From positions 1-5,019 of the forward strand of contig DONH01000117.1 of NCBI GenBank assembly GCA_003509235.1: a stretch of 5,019 bases of DNA, written 5' to 3'. Positions 1 to 5,019 of this stretch are shown piece after piece (position 1 is the first letter of the stretch; each line of letters opens with the position of its first letter). Source of the stretch: Planctomycetaceae bacterium (GTDB lineage Bacteria; Planctomycetota; Planctomycetia; Pirellulales; UBA1268). The position numbers were made by a program, and so were the translations under genes. The notes under the pieces are model-generated. The model had not been told where the DNA came from and did not search any database. It saw only the letters and a program-made list of their open reading frames with translations.

Positions 1-462
1 AAAGATCGTTTCCGGTTCAATGTTGCGGCCAGTACGACTAGGTATGTTGTAAACACAGATAGGGATGGAAACGGCTTCGGCGATCGCTTTGAAGTGCTCG
101 AACAAACCTTGCTGGGTTGGGCGGTTGTAGTACGGGCCAACAACGAGAGCCGCATCAGCACCCGCTTTTTCTGCGTACTGGGTGAGGCGAATCGCCTCGG
201 ATGTCGAGTTGCTTCCGGTCCCTGGCATCACCAGAGTATTTCCTTGGGCGGCTTGAATGCTCTCGCTGATGACCTGTTCGTGTTCTTTGTGTGAGAGGGT
301 CGGGGACTCACCTGTTGTCCCAGCCGGGCAGATAGCAGTAACCCCTGCCTCGACTTGAAATGTGACCTGTTCGTGCAGTCGTTCAACATCAATTTTCCCA
401 TCGCGAAAAGGTGTCACAATGGCAACGGAAAGACCGGCGAACTGTTCAGCACGCGTAGGCAT
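1..462 (-). CDS. dapA: 4-hydroxy-tetrahydrodipicolinate synthase (DapA), C-terminal half cut off by the window edge
   Basis: The enzyme condenses pyruvate with aspartate semialdehyde in the cytoplasm, the first committed step of diaminopimelate/lysine synthesis. The visible 154 codons (the family is about 290 residues) read without a stop from ATG at 462 to the left edge. The N-terminus has the AIVTPF strand of the TIM barrel (residues 14-19), the GTTGES motif (48-53; T49 and T50 match E. coli T44/T45), a PYYNRP segment (110-115; Y112 matches Y107) and YNIPSRTG (138-145; Y138 and R143 match Y133 and R138). The SRTG arginine, which binds the aspartate semialdehyde carboxylate, favours true DapA over NanA or keto-deoxy-gluconate aldolase relatives. 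The Schiff-base lysine lies beyond the edge, so catalytic competence cannot be checked. The start is supported by AAGGA six bases upstream. It is transcribed away from the phosphorylase gene. Identification is firm; completeness is unknown. Confidence 0.95.
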   Translation of the reverse strand, partial: MPTRAEQFAGLSVAIVTPFRDGKIDVERLHEQVTFQVEAGVTAICPAGTTGESPTLSHKEHEQVISESIQAAQGNTLVMPGTGSNSTSEAIRLTQYAEKAGADAALVVGPYYNRPTQQGLFEHFKAIAEAVSIPICVYNIPSRTGRNIEPETIF

Positions 463-641
463 GGAGAGTCCTTTTTTTGTTTTGGTATGTTGAAATATTC
501 TTGAGGCCAACGGTTCACGCCTGCCGGAGGCTGCAAGTATTCTTCTCGCGAGGATACGTGTTTCGTGAAAAGGCCGCAAAGGGTGGCAGTATGGCAGGCA
601 TTTTTGTGGTAACGTCGGGCGAGAATAGGCTCTGAAAAACC
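463..641. other. Divergent intergenic region between dapA and the phosphorylase gene
   Basis: This 179-bp region must hold the promoters of both flanking genes, since they point away from each other. I see no strong sigma-70 boxes. For dapA the best minus-strand candidate is TTGGCC (plus 510-515) with TACCAA 17 bases downstream, which is weak. For the phosphorylase the best is TTGTGG (604-609) with TAGGCT (626-631) at 16 bases, also weak and leaving almost no leader. Other visible structure is the palindrome CTCGCGAG (545-552), a direct repeat TGGCAG (584-589 and 592-597), and an inverted pair GCCTGCC (519-525) / GGCAGGC (593-599). The arms are too short and far apart to name an operator or riboswitch. 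Confidence 0.35.
469..473 (-). promoter_or_regulatory. Shine-Dalgarno site of dapA
   Basis: The minus strand reads AAGGA, six bases before the ATG at 462, within a purine-rich run (seven A then GGA). Its spacing is near ideal and fixes the dapA start codon. Confidence 0.7.
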
Positions 642-1526
642 ATGGCAGAAATCTTTGAACGCATACGAGATGGTGAACAGCGGATTGGTGCACGGCAGCC
701 GGTCCCTTCACATGCTGCCAGAGATATCGCCAGAAAGGTTCTTCATAACGGATTTGAAGACAGGGCACCTCTCGCAACAAAGCCATGTCTCGGCATCGTA
801 CTTGGTACAGGCATGGGGTCGTTGGTCGATCATCTTGAAGACAAAAAGACTGTCGACTTTTCTGAACTTGAATGGCTTCCATCCGCAACGGCCATAGGTC
901 ATGCTGGCCGACTGGTTTGGGGCCGTGTTGAGAACCAGTCAGTGGTGATGCTGCAGGGTAGGGTGCATGCATATGAGGGGCAGCCTGTTGAAATGCTCTA
1001 TCGGGGCATTGAGCTTTTTGCGGCGATAGGGATTGAGCAAGTGCTTCTCACCAATGCATCTGGAGGATTGACGTCAGATCTCGTGATTGGTGAGATTGTT
1101 GTTCTGAACGACCATATTGATTTTGTCCGGAATACGTTGTCTACAGAGTATCTGAAAACAAACGGTTCTCATGTGTATGATGAATTGCTGTCAACTAAGG
1201 CTACTCGTGCCGCACAGGTAGCTGGTCATTCCTGTCGGCGCGGTGTTTATGCTTATTGTCTTGGTCCCAACTATGAAACCCGAGCAGAATACCGAATGCT
1301 GAAGATGCTTGGTGCCGATGTTGTCGGGATGTCAACGGTGCCAGAAGTCATCGTCGCCAGAAGTTTTGGAATGCATGTTGTGGCAGCATCAGTCGTAACG
1401 AATCTCGCAGACTCAATTGACTGTGAGGATAGGCAGCCTATAGATGGTGAGGACGTATGCCAGAGGGCCGCTTCTGCCACGAATGGAGTGTGGACAATTG
1501 TTCGGGAACTTTTGGGTGAAATATGA
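642..1526 (+). CDS. punA: Purine nucleoside phosphorylase, trimeric (class II / human-type) family, with altered ribose pocket
   Basis: This family cleaves purine nucleosides with phosphate to a free base and ribose 1-phosphate in the cytoplasm. The 294 residues carry the family motifs in order: GTGMG (55-59, phosphate loop, Thr for the usual Ser), GHAGR (86-90), QGRVHAYEG (105-113; R107, H109 and E112 match human R84, H86 and E89), TNASGG (137-142), GPNYETRAE (208-216; Y211/E212 match F200/E201), [13 protein letters not shown] (228-240) and VTN (252-254; N254 matches N243). E212 with N254 is the 6-oxopurine-binding pair and argues against methylthioadenosine phosphorylase, which has Asp at the last position. 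Two oddities: the segment between DHI (157-159) and YD (179-180) is about ten residues shorter than in human PNP and lacks the NPL...RFP loop, and the usual His of the later HEEV motif is not seen (DGEDV, 268-272). The start is forced: an in-frame TGA lies at 633-635 and there is no early alternative. Its ribosome site is weak. surE follows directly. The family is firm; the exact substrate is not. Confidence 0.88.
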   Translation: MAEIFERIRDGEQRIGARQPVPSHAARDIARKVLHNGFEDRAPLATKPCLGIVLGTGMGSLVDHLEDKKTVDFSELEWLPSATAIGHAGRLVWGRVENQSVVMLQGRVHAYEGQPVEMLYRGIELFAAIGIEQVLLTNASGGLTSDLVIGEIVVLNDHIDFVRNTLSTEYLKTNGSHVYDELLSTKATRAAQVAGHSCRRGVYAYCLGPNYETRAEYRMLKMLGADVVGMSTVPEVIVARSFGMHVVAASVVTNLADSIDCEDRQPIDGEDVCQRAASATNGVWTIVRELLGEI

Positions 1527-1528
1527 GG
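1525..1528 (+). promoter_or_regulatory. Shine-Dalgarno site of surE, overlapping the phosphorylase stop codon
   Basis: GAGG lies nine bases before the ATG at 1538 and shares bases with the TGA stop of the upstream gene (1524-1526). Ribosomes finishing the phosphorylase would sit on this site, which suggests translational coupling. It favours ATG 1538 over the ATG at 1523, which has only a poor GGGTGA upstream. Confidence 0.6.
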
Positions 1529-1537
1529 TCCAGCGCT

Positions 1538-2236
1538 ATGTTGTTGCTTACAAACGACGACGGAATTCATGCGGATGGGCTGCATGCTTTGGAAAAAGCG
1601 GCTCACCAATGGCAGTCAGATGTCATTACCGTCGCCCCACTCGATCCCCATTCGGGCTGTGGTCACCGGGTTACAGTAGACCGGCCACTGGTGCTCCAGC
1701 AGGTGGACGAAAACCGATACTACGTGAATGGAACCCCGGCAGACTGTGTGCGATTGGCTTTTGCCACACTCAAGTTGGATCAGCCGGGTTGGGTTCTTTC
1801 AGGAATTAATGCTGGTGGAAATCTTGGTGTTGATATTCACCACTCAGGCACAGTTGCTGCTGCACGTGAGGCTGCACTTCATGGTTGGCCGTCAATAGCG
1901 TTGTCGCAGTATCACCGACGAGGGAAGCCTATCGACTGGGACATTGCGTCGTCGTGGGCAGGGGCTGTTTTTTCAGCCATCAATGGTTTCCCACCCCTTG
2001 GATCAGGCCAGTTTTTGAACGTCAACTTTCCTCATCTAGACAATCCTCAGGCAGATCATCCCCCGTCGATTGTTTCCTGTGATGTTGACCCTTCTCCATT
2101 GCCTTTGCAGTTTATTGCTAATGACGAAGGGTGGATGTATCAAGGGAAGTACCAGGATCGACCACGGCAGGCAGCGAAAGATGTTGATATCTGTTTTGGT
2201 GGTCAGATTGCGTTGTCTCGGGTGGATGTTGTTTAG
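1538..2236 (+). CDS. surE: SurE family 5'-nucleotidase / survival protein
   Basis: SurE is a metal-dependent cytoplasmic phosphatase that dephosphorylates nucleoside 5'- and 3'-monophosphates; some members also act on short polyphosphate. From ATG 1538 the protein has 232 residues. Visible motifs: LLTNDDGIHADGL (3-15) with the metal-binding D7 and D8, APLDPHSGCGHRVT (33-46) with the conserved S39, VNGTPADCV (63-71), and SGINAGGNLGVDIHHSGTVAAAREA (88-112) with N91. These match the D-D-S-N metal set of Thermotoga SurE. The usual YSGTV is HSGTV here. The C-terminus is short: the family's late SVTPL-like strand is replaced by ALSRVDVV, against about 250 residues in E. coli. The start was chosen because GAGG precedes it at nine bases and the family usually begins right at this strand. 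ATG 1523, forming an ATGA overlap with the upstream stop, would add five residues. It lies in one transcription unit with the phosphorylase, and its product can feed that enzyme. Its stop overlaps the stop of the opposing Dabb gene. Confidence 0.93.
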   Translation: MLLLTNDDGIHADGLHALEKAAHQWQSDVITVAPLDPHSGCGHRVTVDRPLVLQQVDENRYYVNGTPADCVRLAFATLKLDQPGWVLSGINAGGNLGVDIHHSGTVAAAREAALHGWPSIALSQYHRRGKPIDWDIASSWAGAVFSAINGFPPLGSGQFLNVNFPHLDNPQADHPPSIVSCDVDPSPLPLQFIANDEGWMYQGKYQDRPRQAAKDVDICFGGQIALSRVDVV

Positions 2237-2553
2237 TGTTGCTCGAGCGTATCGACCTCAACATCGAAGACCCGCACCTGAGCCCATTTTTCTGCATTGT
2301 CAGCAATGAACTGCTGATGACGGTCTGATGTCTGGTACGTATCATGAGCAGCGTGTGACTCAAAAATAATTTCAAGGGCGACGTCGAAAGCTCTGTCGTT
2401 TACTTGTCGGTCATATTCACGCGCACATGTACCAACCGCAAATGATAATGCTCCCGGGTGGTTTGTCAGGTGAGTTCGGCAAGATTCTATCAGTGACTCA
2501 ATAGAGCCTTTGTCTTTCATTGTGAAGTAAACGGCGTGTGAAAGCATGATCAA
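2233..2553 (-). CDS. Dabb (stress-responsive alpha/beta barrel) domain protein
   Basis: This is a 106-residue single-domain protein resembling the Dabb family (dimeric ferredoxin-like alpha+beta barrels). Visible family features: an N-terminal strand with LSHAVYFTMKD (4-14, the H-x-V-x-F-x-x-K pattern), an amphipathic helix (about 17-30), a PGALSFAVG strand (33-41, the PGV..F..G pattern), a polar stretch, FDVALEIIFES (56-66), then TYQTSDRHQQFI (72-83), which matches the family's aY..hp.H..f, and a final VRVFDVEV strand (93-100). There is no signal peptide and no membrane segment. Function is unknown; plant members are linked to salt stress and some relatives bind or transform polyketide-like substrates, which cannot be inferred here. 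The start is taken as TTG at 2553, which has AAGGA seven bases upstream. ATG 2547 is possible, with the same site at 13 bases. It lies 111 bp downstream of ftsH on the same strand. Its TAA overlaps the surE TAG. Confidence 0.82.
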   Translation of the reverse strand: MIMLSHAVYFTMKDKGSIESLIESCRTHLTNHPGALSFAVGTCAREYDRQVNDRAFDVALEIIFESHAAHDTYQTSDRHQQFIADNAEKWAQVRVFDVEVDTLEQH

Positions 2554-2664
2554 GTCTTTTTCCTTATCTTTTCATATTGTGCTGTGATTGACTGTTGTTT
2601 GATTCGTCACGCTTGAGGCGGATTGTCTATTAGGAGTCTTGTGCGTGCTTGATGTTTGAAGTTG
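2554..2664. other. Spacer between ftsH and the Dabb gene
   Basis: This 111-bp gap separates two co-oriented minus-strand genes. I found no GC-rich hairpin followed by a T-run on the minus strand, so no intrinsic terminator for ftsH is visible, and no strong promoter for the Dabb gene. Read-through from ftsH into the Dabb gene is therefore possible. Confidence 0.35.
2561..2565 (-). promoter_or_regulatory. Shine-Dalgarno site of the Dabb gene
   Basis: The minus strand reads AAGGA in an A-rich context, seven bases before a TTG and 13 before the next in-frame ATG. The spacing supports the TTG at 2553 as the start. Confidence 0.5.
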
Positions 2665-4611
2665 TTATGCGAGTCCGCCCACATCCGGCGTTACCGGTGA
2701 TTTTCGTGGAACAGAGGGACCAATAACAGCCTCAACTTCACTGTCATCAAGACTTTCTCGAGAGATTAGTTCCTCTGAAAGGGTGTCCAGCTTTTTGCGG
2801 TTGTCGGCAAGCAATGCGTCGGCCCGCTCGGCCGCAGCAGAGAGAATGCGTCCTACTTCTTCATCAATCACCTGCGCGGTGTGTTCGCTAAAATCACGTT
2901 GTTCGTAAACATCTCGTCCAAGAAACGGATGTTCATTCGATGTCTGGCAGGAGAGGGGGCCGACTCGTTCACTCATGCCCCAGTTCGACACCATTTTGCG
3001 GGCCAGGCGAGTGGCCTGAGTCAAATCGTTTTCAGCACCAGCAGAAAATTCACCAAAGACCAGTTTTTCAGCTGCCCGTCCCGCGAGAATAAAAGCCAGA
3101 CGATTATGGAGATCAGATTCACCAATATTCATACGGTCTTCTTCGGGAACCAATTGCGTCACGCCAAGAGCCCTCCCGCGTGGAATAATTGTAACTTTGT
3201 GAAGTTTGTCGACACCAGGAAGAAGCCACGATGCGAGTGCATGACCGGCCTCATGATAGGCGGTCATTTTTTTCTCGTGGCCTACCAGAACCTCTTCACG
3301 TTTGGGTCCCATGAGAATCTTGTCTCGAGCATGATCAAAGTCAGACGCATCGACATGTTCTTTATCATGTCTGGTTGCCCATAGTGCGGCTTCATTCACA
3401 AGGTTACGGATATCAGCGCCGGTCAACCCAACAGTTCCCTCCGCCAGCCGTTTCATATCGATATCTTCAGCCAGTGGAACATTTTTTGTGTGCACCTCGA
3501 ACAAGGCGACCCGTGCTTTTTGGTTTGGGCGATCTACTGTGACATGGCGATCGAAACGTCCGGGGCGAAGGAGCGCGGGATCCAGCACATCGGGCCGGTT
3601 TGTTGCTGCAAGCACAATCACTGACTCTGTCGGGCTGAAGCCATCCATTTCACTTAATATTTGATTCAGTGTTTGTTCCCGTTCATCATGCCCACCACCA
3701 AGTCCAGCTCCTCGAATTCGTCCAACAGCGTCAATCTCGTCAATGAATAAGATTGCTGGCGAGGCTTCTTTGGCGGTCTTGAATAGGTCGCGCACTCGTG
3801 ATGCACCAACGCCAACAAACATCTGGATAAATTCGCTACCCGAAATGGAGAAAAACGGAACGCCAGCCTCTCCTGCTACTGCTCGGGCAAGCAGAGTTTT
3901 TCCTGTGCCAGGGGGGCCCATCAAAAGTACGCCTTTGGGGACTCTGCCGCCAAGTCGTTGAAACTTTTTCGGGTCTTTTAAAAATTCAACAATTTCTTTG
4001 AGGTCCTCTTTTACACCTTCGAGACCAGCAACATCTGCAAATGTCGACTGCTTGTCTTCGGTGTTGAATCGCTTGGCAGGAGACTTGGTGAAATTGCCAA
4101 GAATACCCGATCCGCCAAGTGGGTCTCGAGCGCGTCGCATCGAGATCCAGAAGGCACCCATGAGTAAAAGAGGTATAAGCAGGTAGATACCAAGTAGGAA
4201 TCCGGTGCCATCAGTTGGCTGCTTGACGACTGTACGGACGTTGTGCTTCAGCAGAAGGGAATCAAGCCCGTCGCCGACGAGATACTGAGAGACTTCAACC
4301 GTGAAGCGTCGAGTTCCATCGGGCGAATCCACGCGTTCCTTCGGTGGCATGGTTTTAAATGTTCCGCGAACAGTGCTGCCAGTAATTTCAACATTTGTGA
4401 CATTGTCAGCTTCGACCTCATGAATGAATTGGTCGTAGCTGATAGGAAATGCTCCACCAGTCTGTTCTCGAAAAAGAATAGTGAGAAATGCGACCCCAAG
4501 AAGAACAAGCAGGACGACGGCAGGTCCACCCATTGGCTTCCCAAACAGTTGGGGGGTAGGCTTTGATGGCGTTGGTCGTTTTGCCGGTTCAGGTGGCGGC
4601 GCTGTGTCCAT
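2665..4611 (-). CDS. ftsH: ATP-dependent zinc metalloprotease FtsH (membrane AAA+ protease)
   Basis: FtsH is a hexameric inner-membrane protease that unfolds and degrades misfolded membrane proteins and selected cytoplasmic regulators. From ATG 4611 the protein has 648 residues, a normal family length. Order: a cytosolic Pro/Lys-rich tail (1-28), transmembrane segment 1 (about 29-47), a periplasmic domain (about 48-137), and transmembrane segment 2 (about 138-156). The AAA+ module follows, with Walker A GPPGTGKT (232-239), pore loop FIQMFVGVG (261-269), Walker B ILFIDEID (287-294), [13 protein letters not shown] (305-317), sensor TNRPD (337-341) and the RPGRFDR arginine fingers (349-355). The M41 peptidase has HEAGH (453-457), with D529 in AENDL the likely third zinc ligand. 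All key residues are intact. The pore loop reads IQM where E. coli-type proteins have VEM. ATG 4611 is preferred because AGGA lies ten bases upstream; an ATG at 4668 would add 19 residues but has no ribosome site. Many bacteria carry several ftsH copies; this may be one of a set. Confidence 0.97.
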   Translation of the reverse strand: MDTAPPPEPAKRPTPSKPTPQLFGKPMGGPAVVLLVLLGVAFLTILFREQTGGAFPISYDQFIHEVEADNVTNVEITGSTVRGTFKTMPPKERVDSPDGTRRFTVEVSQYLVGDGLDSLLLKHNVRTVVKQPTDGTGFLLGIYLLIPLLLMGAFWISMRRARDPLGGSGILGNFTKSPAKRFNTEDKQSTFADVAGLEGVKEDLKEIVEFLKDPKKFQRLGGRVPKGVLLMGPPGTGKTLLARAVAGEAGVPFFSISGSEFIQMFVGVGASRVRDLFKTAKEASPAILFIDEIDAVGRIRGAGLGGGHDEREQTLNQILSEMDGFSPTESVIVLAATNRPDVLDPALLRPGRFDRHVTVDRPNQKARVALFEVHTKNVPLAEDIDMKRLAEGTVGLTGADIRNLVNEAALWATRHDKEHVDASDFDHARDKILMGPKREEVLVGHEKKMTAYHEAGHALASWLLPGVDKLHKVTIIPRGRALGVTQLVPEEDRMNIGESDLHNRLAFILAGRAAEKLVFGEFSAGAENDLTQATRLARKMVSNWGMSERVGPLSCQTSNEHPFLGRDVYEQRDFSEHTAQVIDEEVGRILSAAAERADALLADNRKKLDTLSEELISRESLDDSEVEAVIGPSVPRKSPVTPDVGGLA

Positions 4612-4621
4612 GAAGAGAAAT

Positions 4622-4625
4622 TCCT
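4622..4625 (-). promoter_or_regulatory. Shine-Dalgarno site of ftsH
   Basis: The minus strand reads AGGA (within CAGGAA) ten bases before ATG 4611. The more upstream in-frame ATGs (4653 and 4668) have no purine-rich site, so this site decides the start. Confidence 0.5.
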
Positions 4626-4632
4626 GTTCAAG

Positions 4633-4663
4633 ATAATAGATAATAGGGTGCATCACGCCGCAA
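4633..4663 (-). promoter_or_regulatory. Possible ftsH promoter with tandem TATTAT
   Basis: On the minus strand two TATTAT hexamers occur seven bases apart (plus 4640-4645 and 4633-4638), each matching five of six bases of the sigma-70 -10 consensus. A weak -35 candidate, TTGCGG (plus 4658-4663), lies 12 and 19 bases upstream of them, neither spacing ideal. If either hexamer is used, transcription would begin at or just before the ribosome site and would exclude the upstream ATG codons, agreeing with ATG 4611. This is a weak, sequence-only call. Confidence 0.3.
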
Positions 4664-4787
4664 GCCATCGTCTGGCGGCATGTATAGTTTAGCAGGGTAT
4701 AACAGAGTGTATTAAGAGACGAATGGTCGTCAGGTACGTAGTGTTTTGGAAAAACCTAGCCTAATGTGTTTTCAGTCGAAGAAGGAG
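4664..4787. other. Upstream part of the ftsH / Nudix divergent region
   Basis: This stretch should hold the Nudix gene promoter. TATAAC (4698-4703) is a fair -10 match on the plus strand, but I see no -35 box at the right distance. A six-base palindrome TACGTA (4735-4740) is present. An in-frame stop (TAA, 4713-4715) bounds the Nudix reading frame upstream. There is no small gene or terminator that I can support. Confidence 0.3.
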
Positions 4788-5019
4788 ATGCCCACAAAAC
4801 CCACGAGCTTTGGGGTGGTTGCAATCATTCGACGAGGTGATTTATTCCTTGCAATTCGCAGGGGTGAAAGTCTCCGTGCTGGTGGAATGGTCTGTTTTCC
4901 AGGTGGTCATGTTGAGGCAGGAGAGCACGACAGTGAAGCAGTATGTCGAGAGTGCCAAGAAGAACTTTCAATTGACGTCGTGCCACGGAATGAGGTTTGG
5001 AAGAGTGTGACAGACTGGG
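4788..5019 (+). CDS. Nudix hydrolase, C-terminus cut off by the window edge
   Basis: Nudix proteins hydrolyse nucleoside diphosphates linked to another group, such as oxidised nucleotides, ADP-ribose or dinucleotides, using Mg2+ bound by the Nudix box. The visible 77 residues show a first strand FGVVAIIRRGDLFLAIRR (8-25), then CFPGGHVEAGE (36-46), and the Nudix box from G40 to I62. The spacing G-x5-E-x7-R-E-x-x-E-E-x-S-I fits the 23-residue consensus, with E55, E58 and E59 as likely metal ligands. Two positions deviate: C56 in a hydrophobic position, and S61 where Gly is usual. Substrate cannot be told, because specificity motifs lie beyond the box. The start is uncertain: ATG 4788 suits the domain boundary, but AAGGAG abuts it with no spacing. 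An in-frame ATG at 4764 would add eight residues (MCFQSKKE), and has only GGA 13 bases upstream. It is divergent from ftsH. Confidence 0.85.
   Translation, partial: MPTKPTSFGVVAIIRRGDLFLAIRRGESLRAGGMVCFPGGHVEAGEHDSEAVCRECQEELSIDVVPRNEVWKSVTDW

Noticed and set aside
94..294. 66-codon plus-strand reading frame
   Set aside because: It lies antisense within dapA, whose minus-strand translation matches the family clearly. No ribosome site or recognisable motif.
461..479. Short GGA-GAG-TCC hairpin followed by a T-run on the plus strand, resembling an intrinsic terminator
   Set aside because: The stem is only three base pairs, and no plus-strand gene precedes it. On the minus strand the same bases are the dapA ribosome site and an A-run.
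463..641. Possible lysine riboswitch or other leader RNA upstream of dapA
   Set aside because: dapA's ribosome site is normal and the whole region is 179 bp shared by two divergent promoters. I see no set of nested helices; the only long-range inverted pair is seven bases with a 67-base loop.
1444..1809. 121-codon plus-strand reading frame in another frame
   Set aside because: It overlaps the end of the phosphorylase and the first half of surE, both of which have complete family motifs in their own frames.
2241..2248. Palindrome GCTCGAGC just after the surE stop
   Set aside because: It is a perfect eight-base palindrome with no loop and no T-run, and it lies inside the Dabb coding region, so it is not a terminator.
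2881..3384. 167-codon plus-strand reading frame
   Set aside because: It is antisense to the AAA+/peptidase region of ftsH, which is intact and highly conserved. The predicted product has no recognisable motif.
4248..4631. 127-codon minus-strand reading frame and its opposite-strand partner at 4243-4566
   Set aside because: Both are shadows of the N-terminal and periplasmic part of ftsH. The ftsH frame has two clear membrane segments and a normal domain order.
1..5019. Search for a novel defence, mobile or toxin-antitoxin system
   Set aside because: All intact or partial genes belong to known housekeeping families. There are no terminal inverted repeats, transposase, integrase, repeat array or unexplained long reading frame.

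Overview
This window looks like ordinary chromosome from a Gram-negative-type bacterium of moderate GC content (about half, judged by eye). A planctomycete or a relative is plausible. The hints are an FtsH with a proline/lysine-rich cytosolic N-terminus, a small Dabb-domain protein beside it, weak promoter signals, and a divergent class-II-type purine nucleoside phosphorylase. Nothing in the sequence fixes the lineage, so this is inference. I see no mobile element, CRISPR array, tRNA, rRNA or prophage gene.

Layout from left to right: (1) the N-terminal half of dapA (lysine/diaminopimelate synthesis) on the minus strand, running off the left edge. (2) A 179-bp divergent intergenic region. (3) A plus-strand pair: a purine nucleoside phosphorylase followed by surE, a 5'-nucleotidase, whose ribosome binding site straddles the phosphorylase stop codon. 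(4) A small Dabb-domain protein on the minus strand, whose stop codon overlaps the surE stop codon tail to tail. (5) ftsH, a membrane AAA+ zinc protease, on the minus strand upstream of the Dabb gene and possibly co-transcribed with it. (6) A divergent intergenic region. (7) The start of a Nudix hydrolase on the plus strand, running off the right edge.

The clearest functional link is the phosphorylase/surE pair. SurE removes the 5'-phosphate from nucleoside monophosphates, and a purine nucleoside phosphorylase cleaves the resulting nucleoside to a free base and ribose 1-phosphate. Together they could form a short purine nucleotide breakdown/salvage route. The Nudix protein also belongs to a nucleotide-clearing family, but it is separated from the pair by two minus-strand genes and is not obviously linked to it.

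The most unusual thing I found is in the phosphorylase. The loop that carries a ribose-contacting Phe in the human enzyme is about ten residues shorter here, and the usual ribose-contacting His near the C-terminus is not recognisable, while the phosphate- and base-binding residues are kept. I found no convincing undescribed multi-gene system.
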